A DNA stretch of 64,000 nucleotides, taken from assembly GCF_026967795.1 (NCBI RefSeq), contig NZ_JAPVBH010000005.1, positions 186,771 through 250,770 on the forward strand. The letters are read 5' to 3'. The DNA is from Modestobacter sp. VKM Ac-2986 (GTDB taxonomy: Bacteria; Actinomycetota; Actinomycetes; Mycobacteriales; Geodermatophilaceae). The notes beneath the pieces were generated by a model, which made no database searches, was not told where the DNA came from, and saw only the letters and a list, made by a program, of their open reading frames with translations. The translations under genes were made by a program, and so were the position numbers. Position 1 is the first letter of the stretch. Every line of letters starts with the position of its first letter. This document shows positions 8,924 through 18,668 of the stretch, piece by piece.

Positions 8924-11458
8924 TCAGAAGACGAGGTCCTCGGGGTCGGGCTGCGGCTCGGGCTCAGGGGCCACGGGATCGGCCGCACCGGGGTCGTCGG
9001 CGGTGTCGGCCGCCGGGGCGGCCGGGCCGGAGGTGCCGAACAGCCCCGAGCGCGGCGCCGGCGGCCGGGTCATCGCCGCCTCCTCGGGCGTCAGCTCCGG
9101 GGCGCGCGCGAGCTCGTCGAGCACCACGTCCAGCACCCGCACCGCGCCGCCCTTGTCCAGCGGGTCGTTGCCGTTGCCGCACTTGGGCGACTGCACGCAG
9201 GAGGGGCAGCCGGACTCGCACTCGCAGCTGGCCACCGTGGCCCGGGTGGCCTGCAGCCAGTCCCGCAGCACCGCGTAGCCGCGCTCGGCGAAGCCCGCGC
9301 CCCCGGGGTGGCCGTCGTAGACGACGATCGTCGCCGCGCCGGTGTCCGGGTGCAGCGCGGTCGAGATCCCGCCGAGGTCCCAGCGGTCGCAGGTGGCCAG
9401 CAGCGGCAGGATGCCGATCGAGGCGTGCTCGGCGGCGTGCAGCGAGCCGGGCAGCGCGACGTCGTCCACGTCGGCGCGGGCCACGGCCCGGTCGTCGAGG
9501 GTCAGCCACACGGCGCGGGTGCGCAGCTGGCGGGCGGGGAGGTCCAGCGGGAACTCCGCGAGCACCTCGCCGGTCCCCAGCCGCCGCCGTTGGTAGGCCA
9601 CCACCTGGTTGGTCACGTCGACCACACCGGTGTGCGCGGTGACCGCGCCCAGCCGGCGGGTCCGGTCGACCGACACGATGGACAGGTCGACGGTGTCGCG
9701 GGCGACCGTCGTCCACTCCGGGCTCTCCGGGTGCACGACGGCGCAGGCGTCCTCCACGTCGAACTCGTCGACGACGTAGGTCTCGCCGCGGTGCACGTAG
9801 AGGGCCCCGGTGTGCACGGTGGCGTGCGAGGCGTCGCCGTCCACGGTGCCCAGCAGCCGGCCGGTCGCGCCCTCGATGATCGAGACCGCGGCCCCGCCGC
9901 TGCCCCGGATGTCGACGTCCGGGCGCCCCCGGCCGGCCCAGTACCAGCCGGCCGGGCGGGAGCGGAGCAGCCCGTCGGCGACCAGCTCCTCGATCTGCGC
10001 GACGGCCACTTCACCGCCGAAGTCGGCCAGGTCGGCGGGCACCAGGGGCAGCTCGGCGGCCGCGCAGCACAGCTGCGGGCCGAGCACGTAGGGGTTGGCC
10101 GGGTCGGTCACCGTCGCCTCGACCGGGCGGCCGAAGACCGCGCGGGGGTGGTGAGCCAGGTAGTGGTCCAGCGGGTCGTCACGGGCGACGAAGACCACCA
10201 GCGACTCCGTCTGCGCCCGCCCGGCCCGCCCGGCCTGCTGCCACAGCGAGGCCAGCGTGCCGGGGTAGCCGGCGAGCACCACGGCGTCCAGGCCCGCGAT
10301 GTCGATGCCGAGCTCGAGGGCGTTGGTGGTCGCGACCCCCAGCAGCTTCCCGGTCGACAACGACCGCTCCAGCTCCCGCCGCTCCTCGGGCAGGTAGCCG
10401 CCCCGGTAGGAGTCGACCCGGGACACCAGGTCCGCCCGGCCGCGGGACCGCAGGATGGTCCGCGCCTGCTCGGCGACGGACTCGGCACCCCGGCGGGACC
10501 GCACGAAGGCCAGCGTCCGGGCGTTCTGCTCGACCAGGTCGGCCAGCAGGCCCGCGGCGTCCGCGGCGGCGGAGCGGCGCAGCGGTGCCCCGTGCTCCCC
10601 GGTCTTCTCCGTCAGCGGCGGCTCCCACAGCGCGAACGTCGCCCCCGGCCGCGGGGAGCCGTCATCGGTCACCGCCGTGACGGGGGCGCCGACCAGCCGG
10701 CCTGCGGCGAGCGCGGGGTCGGCCACGGTCGCGGAGGCGAGCACGAACACCGGCTCGGCACCGTAACGGCGGCAGATCCGCCGCAGCCGGCGCAGCACGT
10801 GCCCGACGTGGGAGCCGAAGACCCCGCGGTAGGCGTGGCACTCGTCGATGACCACGTAGGCCACCCGGCGCAGCGTGCTGGACCACTTCTGGTGGGCGGG
10901 CAGGATCCCGCGGTGCAGCATGTCGGGGTTGGTGACGATCCAGCGCGAGTGCCGCCGGACCCACTCCCGTTCCTCCTGCGGCGTGTCCCCGTCGTAGGCC
11001 GCTGGGCGCACCGACGGGTCGGCCAGCGCCGCCACCGAGGCCAGCTGGTCGCGAGCCAGCGCCTTGGTCGGTGCCAGGTAGAGCACGCAGGCCCGCGGGT
11101 CCTCGGCCAGCGCGGTCAGCGCGGGCAGCTGGTAGGCCAGCGACTTGCCCGACGCCGTCCCGGTCGCGACCACCACGTGCTGCCCGGCGCGCGCCAGCTC
11201 GGCGGCGGCCACCTGGTGGCTGAAGGGCGCCAGCACCCCGCGCCCGGCCAGCTCCTCCCGCAGCGGCGCGGACACCCAGGACGGCCACTCCGCCGTCCGG
11301 CTGGGGCGCGCCGGCAGCCGGTGGACGTGGGTGACCGGGTCGTCGTCGGGGTCGGTGCCGGCGAGCAGGGCGTCCAGCAGCTCGGTGCCGGGAAGTGCGG
11401 CCGGGGCCTGCGCCGGGTCGGCGTCGGCGTCCGGGCCGGCGGGGCGCGTGGACGTCAC
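8924..11458 (-). CDS. DEAD/DEAH-box helicase with DUF1998 zinc domain (YprA/MrfA family)
   Basis: Superfamily 2 DNA helicase, 844 residues from the chosen GTG. The Q-like motif FSHQ precedes Walker A ATGTASGKS (98-106). Motif II is DECH (VIDECHAYRG), motif III is SAT, and the RecA2 domain includes the arginine finger region QQAGRAGR. The C-terminal DUF1998 region ends in a four-cysteine cluster, CECESGCPSCVQSPKCGNG. MrfA of Bacillus, from the same family, acts in mitomycin-lesion repair. The GTG at 11458 (VTSTRPAGP) is preferred over an ATG 78 bp upstream. Its stop lies in the antisense of the TadE-like frame. Confidence 0.9.
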   Translation of the reverse strand: MTSTRPAGPDADADPAQAPAALPGTELLDALLAGTDPDDDPVTHVHRLPARPSRTAEWPSWVSAPLREELAGRGVLAPFSHQVAAAELARAGQHVVVATGTASGKSLAYQLPALTALAEDPRACVLYLAPTKALARDQLASVAALADPSVRPAAYDGDTPQEEREWVRRHSRWIVTNPDMLHRGILPAHQKWSSTLRRVAYVVIDECHAYRGVFGSHVGHVLRRLRRICRRYGAEPVFVLASATVADPALAAGRLVGAPVTAVTDDGSPRPGATFALWEPPLTEKTGEHGAPLRRSAAADAAGLLADLVEQNARTLAFVRSRRGAESVAEQARTILRSRGRADLVSRVDSYRGGYLPEERRELERSLSTGKLLGVATTNALELGIDIAGLDAVVLAGYPGTLASLWQQAGRAGRAQTESLVVFVARDDPLDHYLAHHPRAVFGRPVEATVTDPANPYVLGPQLCCAAAELPLVPADLADFGGEVAVAQIEELVADGLLRSRPAGWYWAGRGRPDVDIRGSGGAAVSIIEGATGRLLGTVDGDASHATVHTGALYVHRGETYVVDEFDVEDACAVVHPESPEWTTVARDTVDLSIVSVDRTRRLGAVTAHTGVVDVTNQVVAYQRRRLGTGEVLAEFPLDLPARQLRTRAVWLTLDDRAVARADVDDVALPGSLHAAEHASIGILPLLATCDRWDLGGISTALHPDTGAATIVVYDGHPGGAGFAERGYAVLRDWLQATRATVASCECESGCPSCVQSPKCGNGNDPLDKGGAVRVLDVVLDELARAPELTPEEAAMTRPPAPRSGLFGTSGPAAPAADTADDPGAADPVAPEPEPQPDPEDLVF

Positions 11459-11681
11459 CCCACCACTCTCACACCGCCGCGCAACCGCCGGCACGGCCGT
11501 CCTGGGCAGATGCCCGCCCGCTGTCGACGAGATCACAGCGCAGACCCCCGCGGGGCGGTCCAGCAGGGCGCTGTGGAGAGCGGTCCCGAGTGTGGACGAC
11601 GGGTCCCGAGCGGCCCCGGCGCGTTCCTAGCGTCCTCGTCGTCGGTCCCCTCCAGGGGCCGCTGCCGCGCCGGGAGGCCCC

Positions 11682-12005
11682 GTGTCCCACCTGATCTCCG
11701 TCCAGCTCGACGCCCTCACGGCGCTGCTGGCGGAGCTGTCCGCGCTGGGCGTCGAGCTCCAGCAGGAGGGTCAGCTCTGCAGCGCCACCGGCCGCTCGCT
11801 GGCCGCTGCGCTCGAGGGCCCGGTCGGCGCCGACGCCGGGGCCGCCGGCGCCGGGTGGACCGGGCTGGTCACCGCGCTCGCCGCCCGGACCCTGGCGGTC
11901 GCAGCAGCCCTGGAGGCCGCCGTCGCCAGCTACCGGGCCGCCGACGCGGGGATCGCCGGGCAGCTAGACCCGGGCTGGGCCGGCCGGGTGCCGGTGCCCC
12001 GGTGA
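11682..12005 (+). CDS. Small alpha-helical protein, WXG100/EspC-like size (function unknown)
   Basis: 107-residue protein beginning ISVQLDALTALLAEL, predicted to be two helices separated by a central AGWTGL (Trp57 region), a layout reminiscent of WXG100/EsxA-type or EspC-type secreted helical hairpins. A GGGAGG ribosome site 5 nt before the GTG decides the start. Its stop overlaps the GTG of the DUF1023 hydrolase by 4 bp, so the two form a unit. A type VII secretion link is only suggested by size, fold and partner; no ESX machinery is in view. Confidence 0.65.
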   Translation: MSHLISVQLDALTALLAELSALGVELQQEGQLCSATGRSLAAALEGPVGADAGAAGAGWTGLVTALAARTLAVAAALEAAVASYRAADAGIAGQLDPGWAGRVPVPR

Positions 12006-13537
12006 CCGCCGCCCCGCTGCCGGTGGTCGCCGGCTGGGACGTGCCACTGCTGCGCGGCGCCGTGGGCACGCTGGACCTCGTCGCCGAGCGGCTGCTGCCC
12101 TGGCGGTACCGGCTCGACGACCTGGGCCGCCGGATCGGGGACGCCGAGTGCTGGTCGGGCCCGGCCGGGTCGGCGGCGGCTGCGGCGCTCGTCGAGCTGT
12201 CCTCGGCGGCCAGCAGGGTCACGGGTGCGCTCAGCAGCTCGCTGCAGGACCTGCAGGGGCTCGGCGCCGCCGCGGCCGAGGCTCAGGAGCTGGCCGAACG
12301 GGCGCAGGCGCTGGCCGCCTCGGCCGGCCTCGCGCTCGACGAGGGCGGCCGGGCCGTCGGGGTGCCGCTCCCGCACCCGCTCATGTCCGCCGACCAGGCC
12401 GCCGACGTCGCAGCCGCCGCCCGCGCGGCGACGTCGGCTCAGGCGGCCGCGGAGGGTGCCTCCGACGCCGCGGCCCGGGCGGGGGAGTGCGCGCGGGCGG
12501 CGGCCGAGCCGCTGGGGGTGCTCGGGGCGCCCGGGCCGGTCGCGTTCCCCGAGCTGGTGGCCCGGCTGCCCGGCACCACGCCGCCCCCGGTCCCGGTCGG
12601 CGGCGACCCGGAGGAAGCGGCGAGCTGGTGGTCGGCGCTGACGGCGACCCAGCAGCGGGCGGCGATCGGCACGCAGCCCGGCGCGGTCGGCGCGCTCGAC
12701 GGGCTGCCCGGCTGGGCCCGTGACGAGGCGAACAGGCTGGGCCTGGCGGCGGCGCTGCAGCACCTCCCACCCGGATCGGCCGGCTGGGCGACCGCCTCGG
12801 CCGTGCACGCCCAGCTGGCCGAGGTGGAGGAGGCCGGCGCGGTCGCCCAGCTGCTGCAGTTCGACCCGGCCGCGGACCTCGTGGCCCTGTCGGTGGGCGA
12901 CGTCGACACCGCGGGCGCGGTGGGCGTGCTGGTCCCGGGCATCGAGACCACCCCGGCCGACGACCTGCGCGGCCTGGTGGGTGACGCGCGGGACGTCGCG
13001 GCCGCCGCGGTGGCCGCCGCACCCGGGCTGGCGGTCGCGACCGTGGCCTGGCTGGGCTACCGGACGCCGGGCTGGCGCACGTCCTGGTCGTCGGGCGCCG
13101 CCGACCGCGGCGGGCCGGTGCTGGACCGCGCGCTCGACGGGCTGGCCGCCGCCCGCGCCACCGCGGCACGGACGGCGGTCTCCACGGCGCCGCCACGGAC
13201 GACCGTGCTGGCGCACAGCTACGGGACGGTGGTCACCGGACGGGCGGTGCAGGCCCCCGGGCGGCTGGCTGCCGACGCCGTCGTCCTGCTGGGCAGCCCC
13301 GGGGTGCCCGCCGGGCGGGCCGGCGACCTGGAGGTCGAGGAGGTGCACGGCGCCTGGACGCCCGTGGACGTCGTCTCCCAGCTGCGGCGGTTCGGCCCCA
13401 CGCCGTTCGACCCGAGTTTCGGCGACGTCGGCCTGCCCACCGACCCGACCCAGGGGCACACCCGGTACTACGACCGCGACCGCCCCACCCTGGCCGCGAT
13501 CGGCCAGGTCGTGGCCGGCACCCGGGCGTCGGGATGA
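12002..13537 (+). CDS. DUF1023 alpha/beta-hydrolase with N-terminal helical domain
   Basis: 511 residues. The N-terminal half is Ala-rich and helical, containing CWSGPAGSAAA near residue 46, a WXG-like turn found in actinobacterial secreted toxins and ESX-associated proteins. The C-terminal DUF1023 domain starts near VGVLVPGIETTP and carries the nucleophile elbow AHSYG with Ser406, an Asp in TPVDVVSQL and a late His in TQGHTRYY as the likely triad. GTG start overlaps the small helical gene upstream. The substrate is unknown; family members are annotated as esterases/lipases. Confidence 0.82.
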   Translation: MTAAPLPVVAGWDVPLLRGAVGTLDLVAERLLPWRYRLDDLGRRIGDAECWSGPAGSAAAAALVELSSAASRVTGALSSSLQDLQGLGAAAAEAQELAERAQALAASAGLALDEGGRAVGVPLPHPLMSADQAADVAAAARAATSAQAAAEGASDAAARAGECARAAAEPLGVLGAPGPVAFPELVARLPGTTPPPVPVGGDPEEAASWWSALTATQQRAAIGTQPGAVGALDGLPGWARDEANRLGLAAALQHLPPGSAGWATASAVHAQLAEVEEAGAVAQLLQFDPAADLVALSVGDVDTAGAVGVLVPGIETTPADDLRGLVGDARDVAAAAVAAAPGLAVATVAWLGYRTPGWRTSWSSGAADRGGPVLDRALDGLAAARATAARTAVSTAPPRTTVLAHSYGTVVTGRAVQAPGRLAADAVVLLGSPGVPAGRAGDLEVEEVHGAWTPVDVVSQLRRFGPTPFDPSFGDVGLPTDPTQGHTRYYDRDRPTLAAIGQVVAGTRASG

Positions 13538-13732
13538 GGCCCGGTGAGCGCCCGGGAACAGCTGCCGTCGCCGTCCGTTGGACGGGCAACGGCGCGCCCG
13601 GTCGACGTCGCCGCCCGGGCTCTTCTACGGGCGGTGGCCTACCGTGGCCTCGCCGAGCGGGTGCAGTCCCCACTGCCCCCGTGTGCGCCCGGGTCCTCCC
13701 GGCGTCTGCACCAGCACCCCGACAGGAGCACC

Positions 13733-16600
13733 GTGCCGCCCACCAAGACCGCGAAGTCCGCCGCCACCACCGGTACCGCCACGCCGCGCAAGCGCGCCGC
13801 CGCCGCGGCCGGGGGCAAGCCCCTCGTCATCGTCGAGTCGCCCACCAAGGCGACGAAGATCGCGGGGTACCTGGGCAGCGACTACGTCGTCGAGGCCAGC
13901 GTCGGGCACATCCGCGACCTGCCGCGCAACGCCGCCGACGTGCCCGCCGCCCACAAGGGCGAGTCCTGGGCCCGGCTCGGCGTCGACGTCGACCACGGCT
14001 TCGCGCCGCTCTACGTGGTCAGCCCCGACCGCAAGCAGCAGGTCACCCGGCTCAAGCAGCTGGTGAAGGAGGCCAGCGAGATCTACCTCGCGACCGATGA
14101 GGACCGCGAGGGCGAGGCCATCGCCTGGCACCTGATCGACGCCCTCAAGCCGACCGTGCCCATCCGCCGGATGGTCTTCCACGAGATCACCCGCGAGGCG
14201 ATCGCCCGCGCGGTGGCCAACCCGCGCGAGCTGGACACCGCGCTGGTCGACGCCCAGGAGACCCGCCGCATCCTCGACCGCCTCTACGGCTACGAGGTCA
14301 GCCCCGTGCTGTGGAAGAAGGTCCTGCCGAAGCTGTCGGCCGGCCGCGTGCAGTCGGTGGCCACCCGCATCGTCGTCGAGCGCGAGCGGGCCCGGATGCG
14401 CTTCACCGCCGCCGACTACTGGAGCCTGGACGGCCTCTTCGAGGTCGCCCAGCAGCGCGCCGGTGCCGACGACGGTGAGCCGACGACCCTGCGCGCCCGG
14501 CTGGTCAGCGTCGACGACAGCCGGGTCGCCACCGGCAAGGACTTCGACGCCGACACCGGCACGGTCACCAGCAACGTGGTTCACCTCGACGAGGCCGGCG
14601 CCCGTGGCCTGGCCGCCCGGCTCGAGGGCCGCGCGGTCACCGTCAGCCGGGTCGACGAGCGCGACTACACGCGCAAGCCCTACGCCCCGTTCATCACCTC
14701 GAGCCTGCAGATGGAGGCCGGGCGCAAGTTCGGCTGGTCCTCGGCCCAGGTGATGCGCGTGGCCCAGCGGCTGTACGAGAACGGCCACATCACCTACATG
14801 CGCACCGACTCGACGAACCTGTCGAACGAGGCGATCACCGCCGCGCGCCGGCAGGCCGCCGAGCTCTACGGCGACGCCTACGTGCCCACCGAGCCGCGCC
14901 GCTACGACAAGAAGGCCAAGGGCGCGCAGGAGGCGCACGAGGCCATCCGGCCCGCCGGTGACTCCTTCCGCACCCCGGGGCAGCTGGCCTCCCAGCTGGC
15001 CCGCGACGAGTTCCGGCTCTACGAGCTGATCTGGCAGCGCACCATCGCCTCCCAGATGGCCAACGCCGTGGGCAAGACGCTGAGCATCCGGCTGGCGGGC
15101 AGCTCCAGCACCGGCGAGGCGGTGGAGTTCACCGCCTCGGGCCGCACGATCACCTTCCCCGGCTTCCTGCGCGCCTACGTCGAGGGCAAGGACGACGACC
15201 ACACCGACGACGCCGAGACCGACGACAGCGAGCGCCGGCTGCCCCGGGTCGAGCGCGGTCAGACCCTGGACACGCGCGAGCTGGACCCCCGAGGCCACAC
15301 GACCAGCCCGCCGGCGCGCTACACCGAGCCGAGCCTCACCGCCCGGCTGCAGGAGCTGGAGATCGGCCGGCCGTCGACCTACGCGTCGATCATGCAGACC
15401 ATCCAGGACCGCGGGTACGTGTGGAAGAAGGGCTCGGCGCTGGTGCCGACCTTCATCGCCTTCGCCGTGGTCAACCTGCTGGAGCAGCACTTCGCCGCCC
15501 TGGTCGACTACGACTTCACCGCGCTGCTGGAGCGCGAGCTCGACGAGATCGCCGCCGGGCAGCTCCAGCGGGTCGACTGGCTCACCGAGTTCTACTTCGG
15601 TGGCGCGGGCGGGCACGCCGGCGGCATCGGCGCCTCCGGTGGCCTCAAGTCCGTCGTCGGTCAGCGCCTGGAGGAGATCGACGCCCGCGGGGTGAACTCC
15701 ATCCCGCTGCGCGCGGTCACGCCCAACGGCGAGCCCGTCGTCGTCCGGGTCGGCCGCTACGGGCCCTACCTGCAGGCCGGCGGTGAGGAGGGCGCGCGGA
15801 TCAGCATCCCCGACGACATCGCCCCCGACGAGCTGACCAGCGAGAAGGTCACCGAGCTGCTCGACGCCCCGTCCTCGGACCGGGAGCTGGGCACCGACCC
15901 GGAGTCCGGGTTCCCGGTGGCGGTCAAGGCCGGCCGCTACGGCCCCTACGTCACCACCGTGGTGCCCGAGGGCAGCAAGGAGCCCGCGCGCACCGGCAGC
16001 CTGTTCAAGACGATGACGCCGGAGACGGTGACGCTGGAGCAGGCCCTGCAGCTGCTGACCCTGCCGCGCACGATCGGCAAGGACGCCGACGGCGAGGAGA
16101 TCCAGGCGCTCAACGGCCGGTACGGGCCCTACATCAAGAAGGGCACCGACTCGCGCTCGCTGGAGAGCGAGGAACGGCTGTTCACCGTCACCCTCGACGA
16201 GGCGCTGGCGATCTTCGCCCAGCCCAAGCAGCGGGGTCGCGCGGCCGCGAAGCCCCCGCTCAAGGAGCTCGGTCCCGACCCGGTCAGCCAGGGCCAGGTC
16301 ACCGTGCGGGAGGGCCGGTTCGGCCCCTACGTCACCGACGGCGAGCACAACGCCAGCCTCCGCAAGGGCGACGAGATCGAGACGCTCACCCTGGAGCGCG
16401 CGGCCGAGCTGCTGGCCGACCGCCGCGAGCGGGCGCCGGTGAAGAAGAAGGCGGCCAAGAAGACCGTGGCGAAGAAGGCCCCGGCCAAGAAGGCCGCCGC
16501 CAAGACCACCGCGGCGAAGAAGACGACGACGACGAAGAAGGCCACGGCCACCAAGAAGAGCGCCGCCGCGGCGGTCACCGAGCCGGCCGGCGCGAGCTGA
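13733..16600 (+). CDS. topA: DNA topoisomerase I
   Basis: Type IA topoisomerase relaxing negative supercoils, 955 residues. The TOPRIM domain begins at LVIVESPTKATKI and has the acidic triad region TDEDREGEAIAWH (Asp122, Asp124). The active tyrosine is Tyr355 in ITYMRTDSTNLS. C-terminal repeats (GRYGPYLQ, GRYGPYVT, GRYGPYIK, GRFGPYVT) replace zinc fingers, and the tail from about residue 903 is a lysine/alanine-rich stretch as in mycobacterial TopA, where it supports processive strand passage. AGGAG at 13724-13728 fixes the GTG at 13733; the longer upstream frame lacks conservation. Confidence 0.96.
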   Translation: MPPTKTAKSAATTGTATPRKRAAAAAGGKPLVIVESPTKATKIAGYLGSDYVVEASVGHIRDLPRNAADVPAAHKGESWARLGVDVDHGFAPLYVVSPDRKQQVTRLKQLVKEASEIYLATDEDREGEAIAWHLIDALKPTVPIRRMVFHEITREAIARAVANPRELDTALVDAQETRRILDRLYGYEVSPVLWKKVLPKLSAGRVQSVATRIVVERERARMRFTAADYWSLDGLFEVAQQRAGADDGEPTTLRARLVSVDDSRVATGKDFDADTGTVTSNVVHLDEAGARGLAARLEGRAVTVSRVDERDYTRKPYAPFITSSLQMEAGRKFGWSSAQVMRVAQRLYENGHITYMRTDSTNLSNEAITAARRQAAELYGDAYVPTEPRRYDKKAKGAQEAHEAIRPAGDSFRTPGQLASQLARDEFRLYELIWQRTIASQMANAVGKTLSIRLAGSSSTGEAVEFTASGRTITFPGFLRAYVEGKDDDHTDDAETDDSERRLPRVERGQTLDTRELDPRGHTTSPPARYTEPSLTARLQELEIGRPSTYASIMQTIQDRGYVWKKGSALVPTFIAFAVVNLLEQHFAALVDYDFTALLERELDEIAAGQLQRVDWLTEFYFGGAGGHAGGIGASGGLKSVVGQRLEEIDARGVNSIPLRAVTPNGEPVVVRVGRYGPYLQAGGEEGARISIPDDIAPDELTSEKVTELLDAPSSDRELGTDPESGFPVAVKAGRYGPYVTTVVPEGSKEPARTGSLFKTMTPETVTLEQALQLLTLPRTIGKDADGEEIQALNGRYGPYIKKGTDSRSLESEERLFTVTLDEALAIFAQPKQRGRAAAKPPLKELGPDPVSQGQVTVREGRFGPYVTDGEHNASLRKGDEIETLTLERAAELLADRRERAPVKKKAAKKTVAKKAPAKKAAAKTTAAKKTTTTKKATATKKSAAAAVTEPAGAS

Positions 16601-16605
16601 CGGCG

Positions 16606-17349
16606 GTGGCCGGCTGGCAGGAGTTCCGCACCTCGTTCGGCGGGGTCGCGGCGGAGTACGCCGCGCTCCGGCCGGGCTATCCGGCCGACGTGGTGCCGTT
16701 CCTGCTCGGCCCGGCCCCGCGCCGGGTGCTCGACCTGGGCGCCGGCACGGGGCTGTTCACCGACCGGCTGCTCGAGGCCGGCCACGAGGTGGTCGCCGTC
16801 GACGTCTCCGTCGGCATGCTCGACCAGCTGCGCACCCGGCTCCCGCAGGTGCGGGCCGAGGTCGGGGGAGCCGAGGCCGTCCCGCTGGCCGACGGCTCCG
16901 TCGACGCGGTCGTCGCCGGGCAGGCCGCGCACTGGTTCGACGTCGAGCCGGCCGCCGCCGAGCTGCGCCGGGTGCTGCGGCCCGGTGGCGTCGTCGGCCT
17001 GGTCTGGAACACCCGTGACGAGCGGGTGCCCTGGGTGCGGGCCCTCGGTGAGCTGATCGTCGAGGAGGCGCGCGGGCACGAGGCCGACCAGGGCGTGGTG
17101 GCGCGGTTCGCTGCCGCGCTGCCGGCCGACGTCGAGGTGCTGGACTCCGCCGTCGTCCAGTCGCTGACGCCCGAGCAGGTGGTCGGCGGCATCGGCACGC
17201 GCAGCTACGTCGCGGTGAAGGACGCCGCCGGGCGCGCGGAGTTCCTCGGCCGGGTCCGCGAGCTGCTGGCCACCCACCCCGACACCCGGGGCCGCGAGCG
17301 GCTGGACCTGCCCTACACGACCCGGGCGTACCGGCTCGCCCCCCGGTGA
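16606..17349 (+). CDS. Class I SAM-dependent methyltransferase
   Basis: 247-residue Methyltransf_11-type protein. Motif I is VLDLGAGTGLFT (about residues 39-50), the acidic end of strand 2 is VVAVDVS, and the post-motif segments include GGAEAVPLADGSVDAVVAGQAAHWF and the RRVLRPGGVVGLVWN loop. It starts 5 bp after topA with a GTG and overlaps the DUF1990 gene by 4 bp, so it is probably co-transcribed with topA. The substrate is unknown. Confidence 0.85.
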   Translation: MAGWQEFRTSFGGVAAEYAALRPGYPADVVPFLLGPAPRRVLDLGAGTGLFTDRLLEAGHEVVAVDVSVGMLDQLRTRLPQVRAEVGGAEAVPLADGSVDAVVAGQAAHWFDVEPAAAELRRVLRPGGVVGLVWNTRDERVPWVRALGELIVEEARGHEADQGVVARFAAALPADVEVLDSAVVQSLTPEQVVGGIGTRSYVAVKDAAGRAEFLGRVRELLATHPDTRGRERLDLPYTTRAYRLAPR

Positions 17350-17864
17350 GCCCGCCGCTCACCGGCCCACCCGCGGGCTCCACCCGGCCCGCCGACGCGC
17401 ACTGGACCCCACCGCCGGGCTGGCGCGGGTACGAGCGCACGGCGGTCACCGGCTCCGGCGCCGCGCACTGGGCCGCGGTCTCGGCCGAGGTCCTCGAGTG
17501 GGGCGTGAAGACCCGCAGCGGGTTCGCCGTCGACCCGGCCGGCGGCAGCCGCCGCGTCGCCCCGGACGCCGAGCCCTGGCTGGTCGCCTCGGTCGGCCCG
17601 TTGCGCGTCCGCGAGCCGGTGCGCGTCGTCGCCGTCGTCGACGGGCCCGACCGCTGCGGTTTCGCCTACGGCACGCTGACCGGGCACCCGGTGGCCGGCG
17701 AGGAGGCGTTCGTCGTCCACCGCGCGCCCGACGGCACCGTGTCGCTGACCCTCCGCTCGCTCACCCGCCCCTCCGCGGGGGTGTGGCGGCCGCTGTTCCC
17801 GGCGCTGCTGGTCGCCCAGCGCTGGTACCGCCGGCGCTACCTCCGCGCCTTCCGCGGTCTCTGA
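17346..17864 (+). CDS. DUF1990 family protein
   Basis: 172 residues. The family pattern is visible in VSAEVLEWGVKTRSGFAV, FAYGTLTGHPVAGEEAFVV and the C-terminal WRPLFPALLVAQRWYRRRY. GTG start overlaps the methyltransferase stop (GTGA). The function of DUF1990 is not established. The gene is convergent with the tam-like methyltransferase, with only 3 bp between the stops. Confidence 0.8.
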   Translation: MSPPLTGPPAGSTRPADAHWTPPPGWRGYERTAVTGSGAAHWAAVSAEVLEWGVKTRSGFAVDPAGGSRRVAPDAEPWLVASVGPLRVREPVRVVAVVDGPDRCGFAYGTLTGHPVAGEEAFVVHRAPDGTVSLTLRSLTRPSAGVWRPLFPALLVAQRWYRRRYLRAFRGL

Positions 17865-17867
17865 GCG

Positions 17868-18668
17868 TCAGTCCGGCCGGTGGCCGAGAGCGAACACCCG
17901 GCGGAACGGGAGCACCGTCGTCCCGTCGGGGCGCGCCGGGTAGGCCCTCCGCAAGGCGTCGGCGTACTCGGCGGTGAACTCGTCGGCGTCACCGCCCGAG
18001 AGCCGGGACAGCACCGGCCGCAGCACGGTCCCCGACACCCAGCGCAGCACCGGGTCGGTGCCGGTCAGCACGTGCAGGTACGTGGTCTCCCACGCGTCGG
18101 CGGTCAGCCCCGCGGCGGTGAGGACGTCGAGGTAGCCGACGGGGTCCAGGACGGCGTCCGGGTCCAGCGCGGTGTCCTCGCCCGGGGCCAGGCGGGTGGC
18201 CCACCGCGGCGCGGCGACGAGCTCGGCCAGCAGCGCGTGGGTGGGGGCGGTCTGGTTGCCGGGCACCTGCACCGCCAGCCAGCCGCCCGGGGCGAGGTCC
18301 CCGGCCCACCGGGTGAGCAGCTGCGGGTGCCCGGGCACCCAGTGCAGCACCGCGTTGCTGACCAGCACGTCGACCGGTGCGCCCGGCCGCCACTCCCGGA
18401 CGTCGCCGGCGGTGAACTCCAGCCGGCCGGGCACCGCGAACGCCGCCGCGGCGGCGAGCATCGCGGAGGAGCTGTCGACCCCGCTCACCCGGGCGTCGGG
18501 CCAGCGCTGGGCCAGGGTCGCGGTCGCCGAGCCGTCCCCGCAGCCGAGGTCGACCACCACGTCGGGAGCCAGCGCCCCGACCCGGGCCAGCAGGTCGGCG
18601 AAGGGCCGGGCCCGCTCGTCGGCGAAGCGCAGGTAGGTGGTCGGGTCCCACCCCGCGGCGCTGTCCAC
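17868..18668 (-). CDS. tam: Trans-aconitate 2-methyltransferase-like protein
   Basis: 266-residue SAM methyltransferase. The N-terminus WDPTTYLRFADERARPFADLLARV matches trans-aconitate methyltransferases (Tam), motif I is VVDLGCGDGSATATL, and SNAVLHWVPGHPQLL and LAPGGWLAVQVPGN are the characteristic later motifs. Tam methylates trans-aconitate, a toxic by-product of aconitase. The GTG at 18668 is chosen since the conserved N-terminus follows within 10 residues; the frame upstream runs open through arginine/proline codons that are not Tam-like. Confidence 0.88.
   Translation of the reverse strand: MDSAAGWDPTTYLRFADERARPFADLLARVGALAPDVVVDLGCGDGSATATLAQRWPDARVSGVDSSSAMLAAAAAFAVPGRLEFTAGDVREWRPGAPVDVLVSNAVLHWVPGHPQLLTRWAGDLAPGGWLAVQVPGNQTAPTHALLAELVAAPRWATRLAPGEDTALDPDAVLDPVGYLDVLTAAGLTADAWETTYLHVLTGTDPVLRWVSGTVLRPVLSRLSGGDADEFTAEYADALRRAYPARPDGTTVLPFRRVFALGHRPD

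Noticed and set aside
16438-16570. Low-complexity AAGAAG/GCC repeats at the end of topA
   Set aside because: They code for the lysine/alanine tail known in actinobacterial topoisomerase I; not a separate repeat element.
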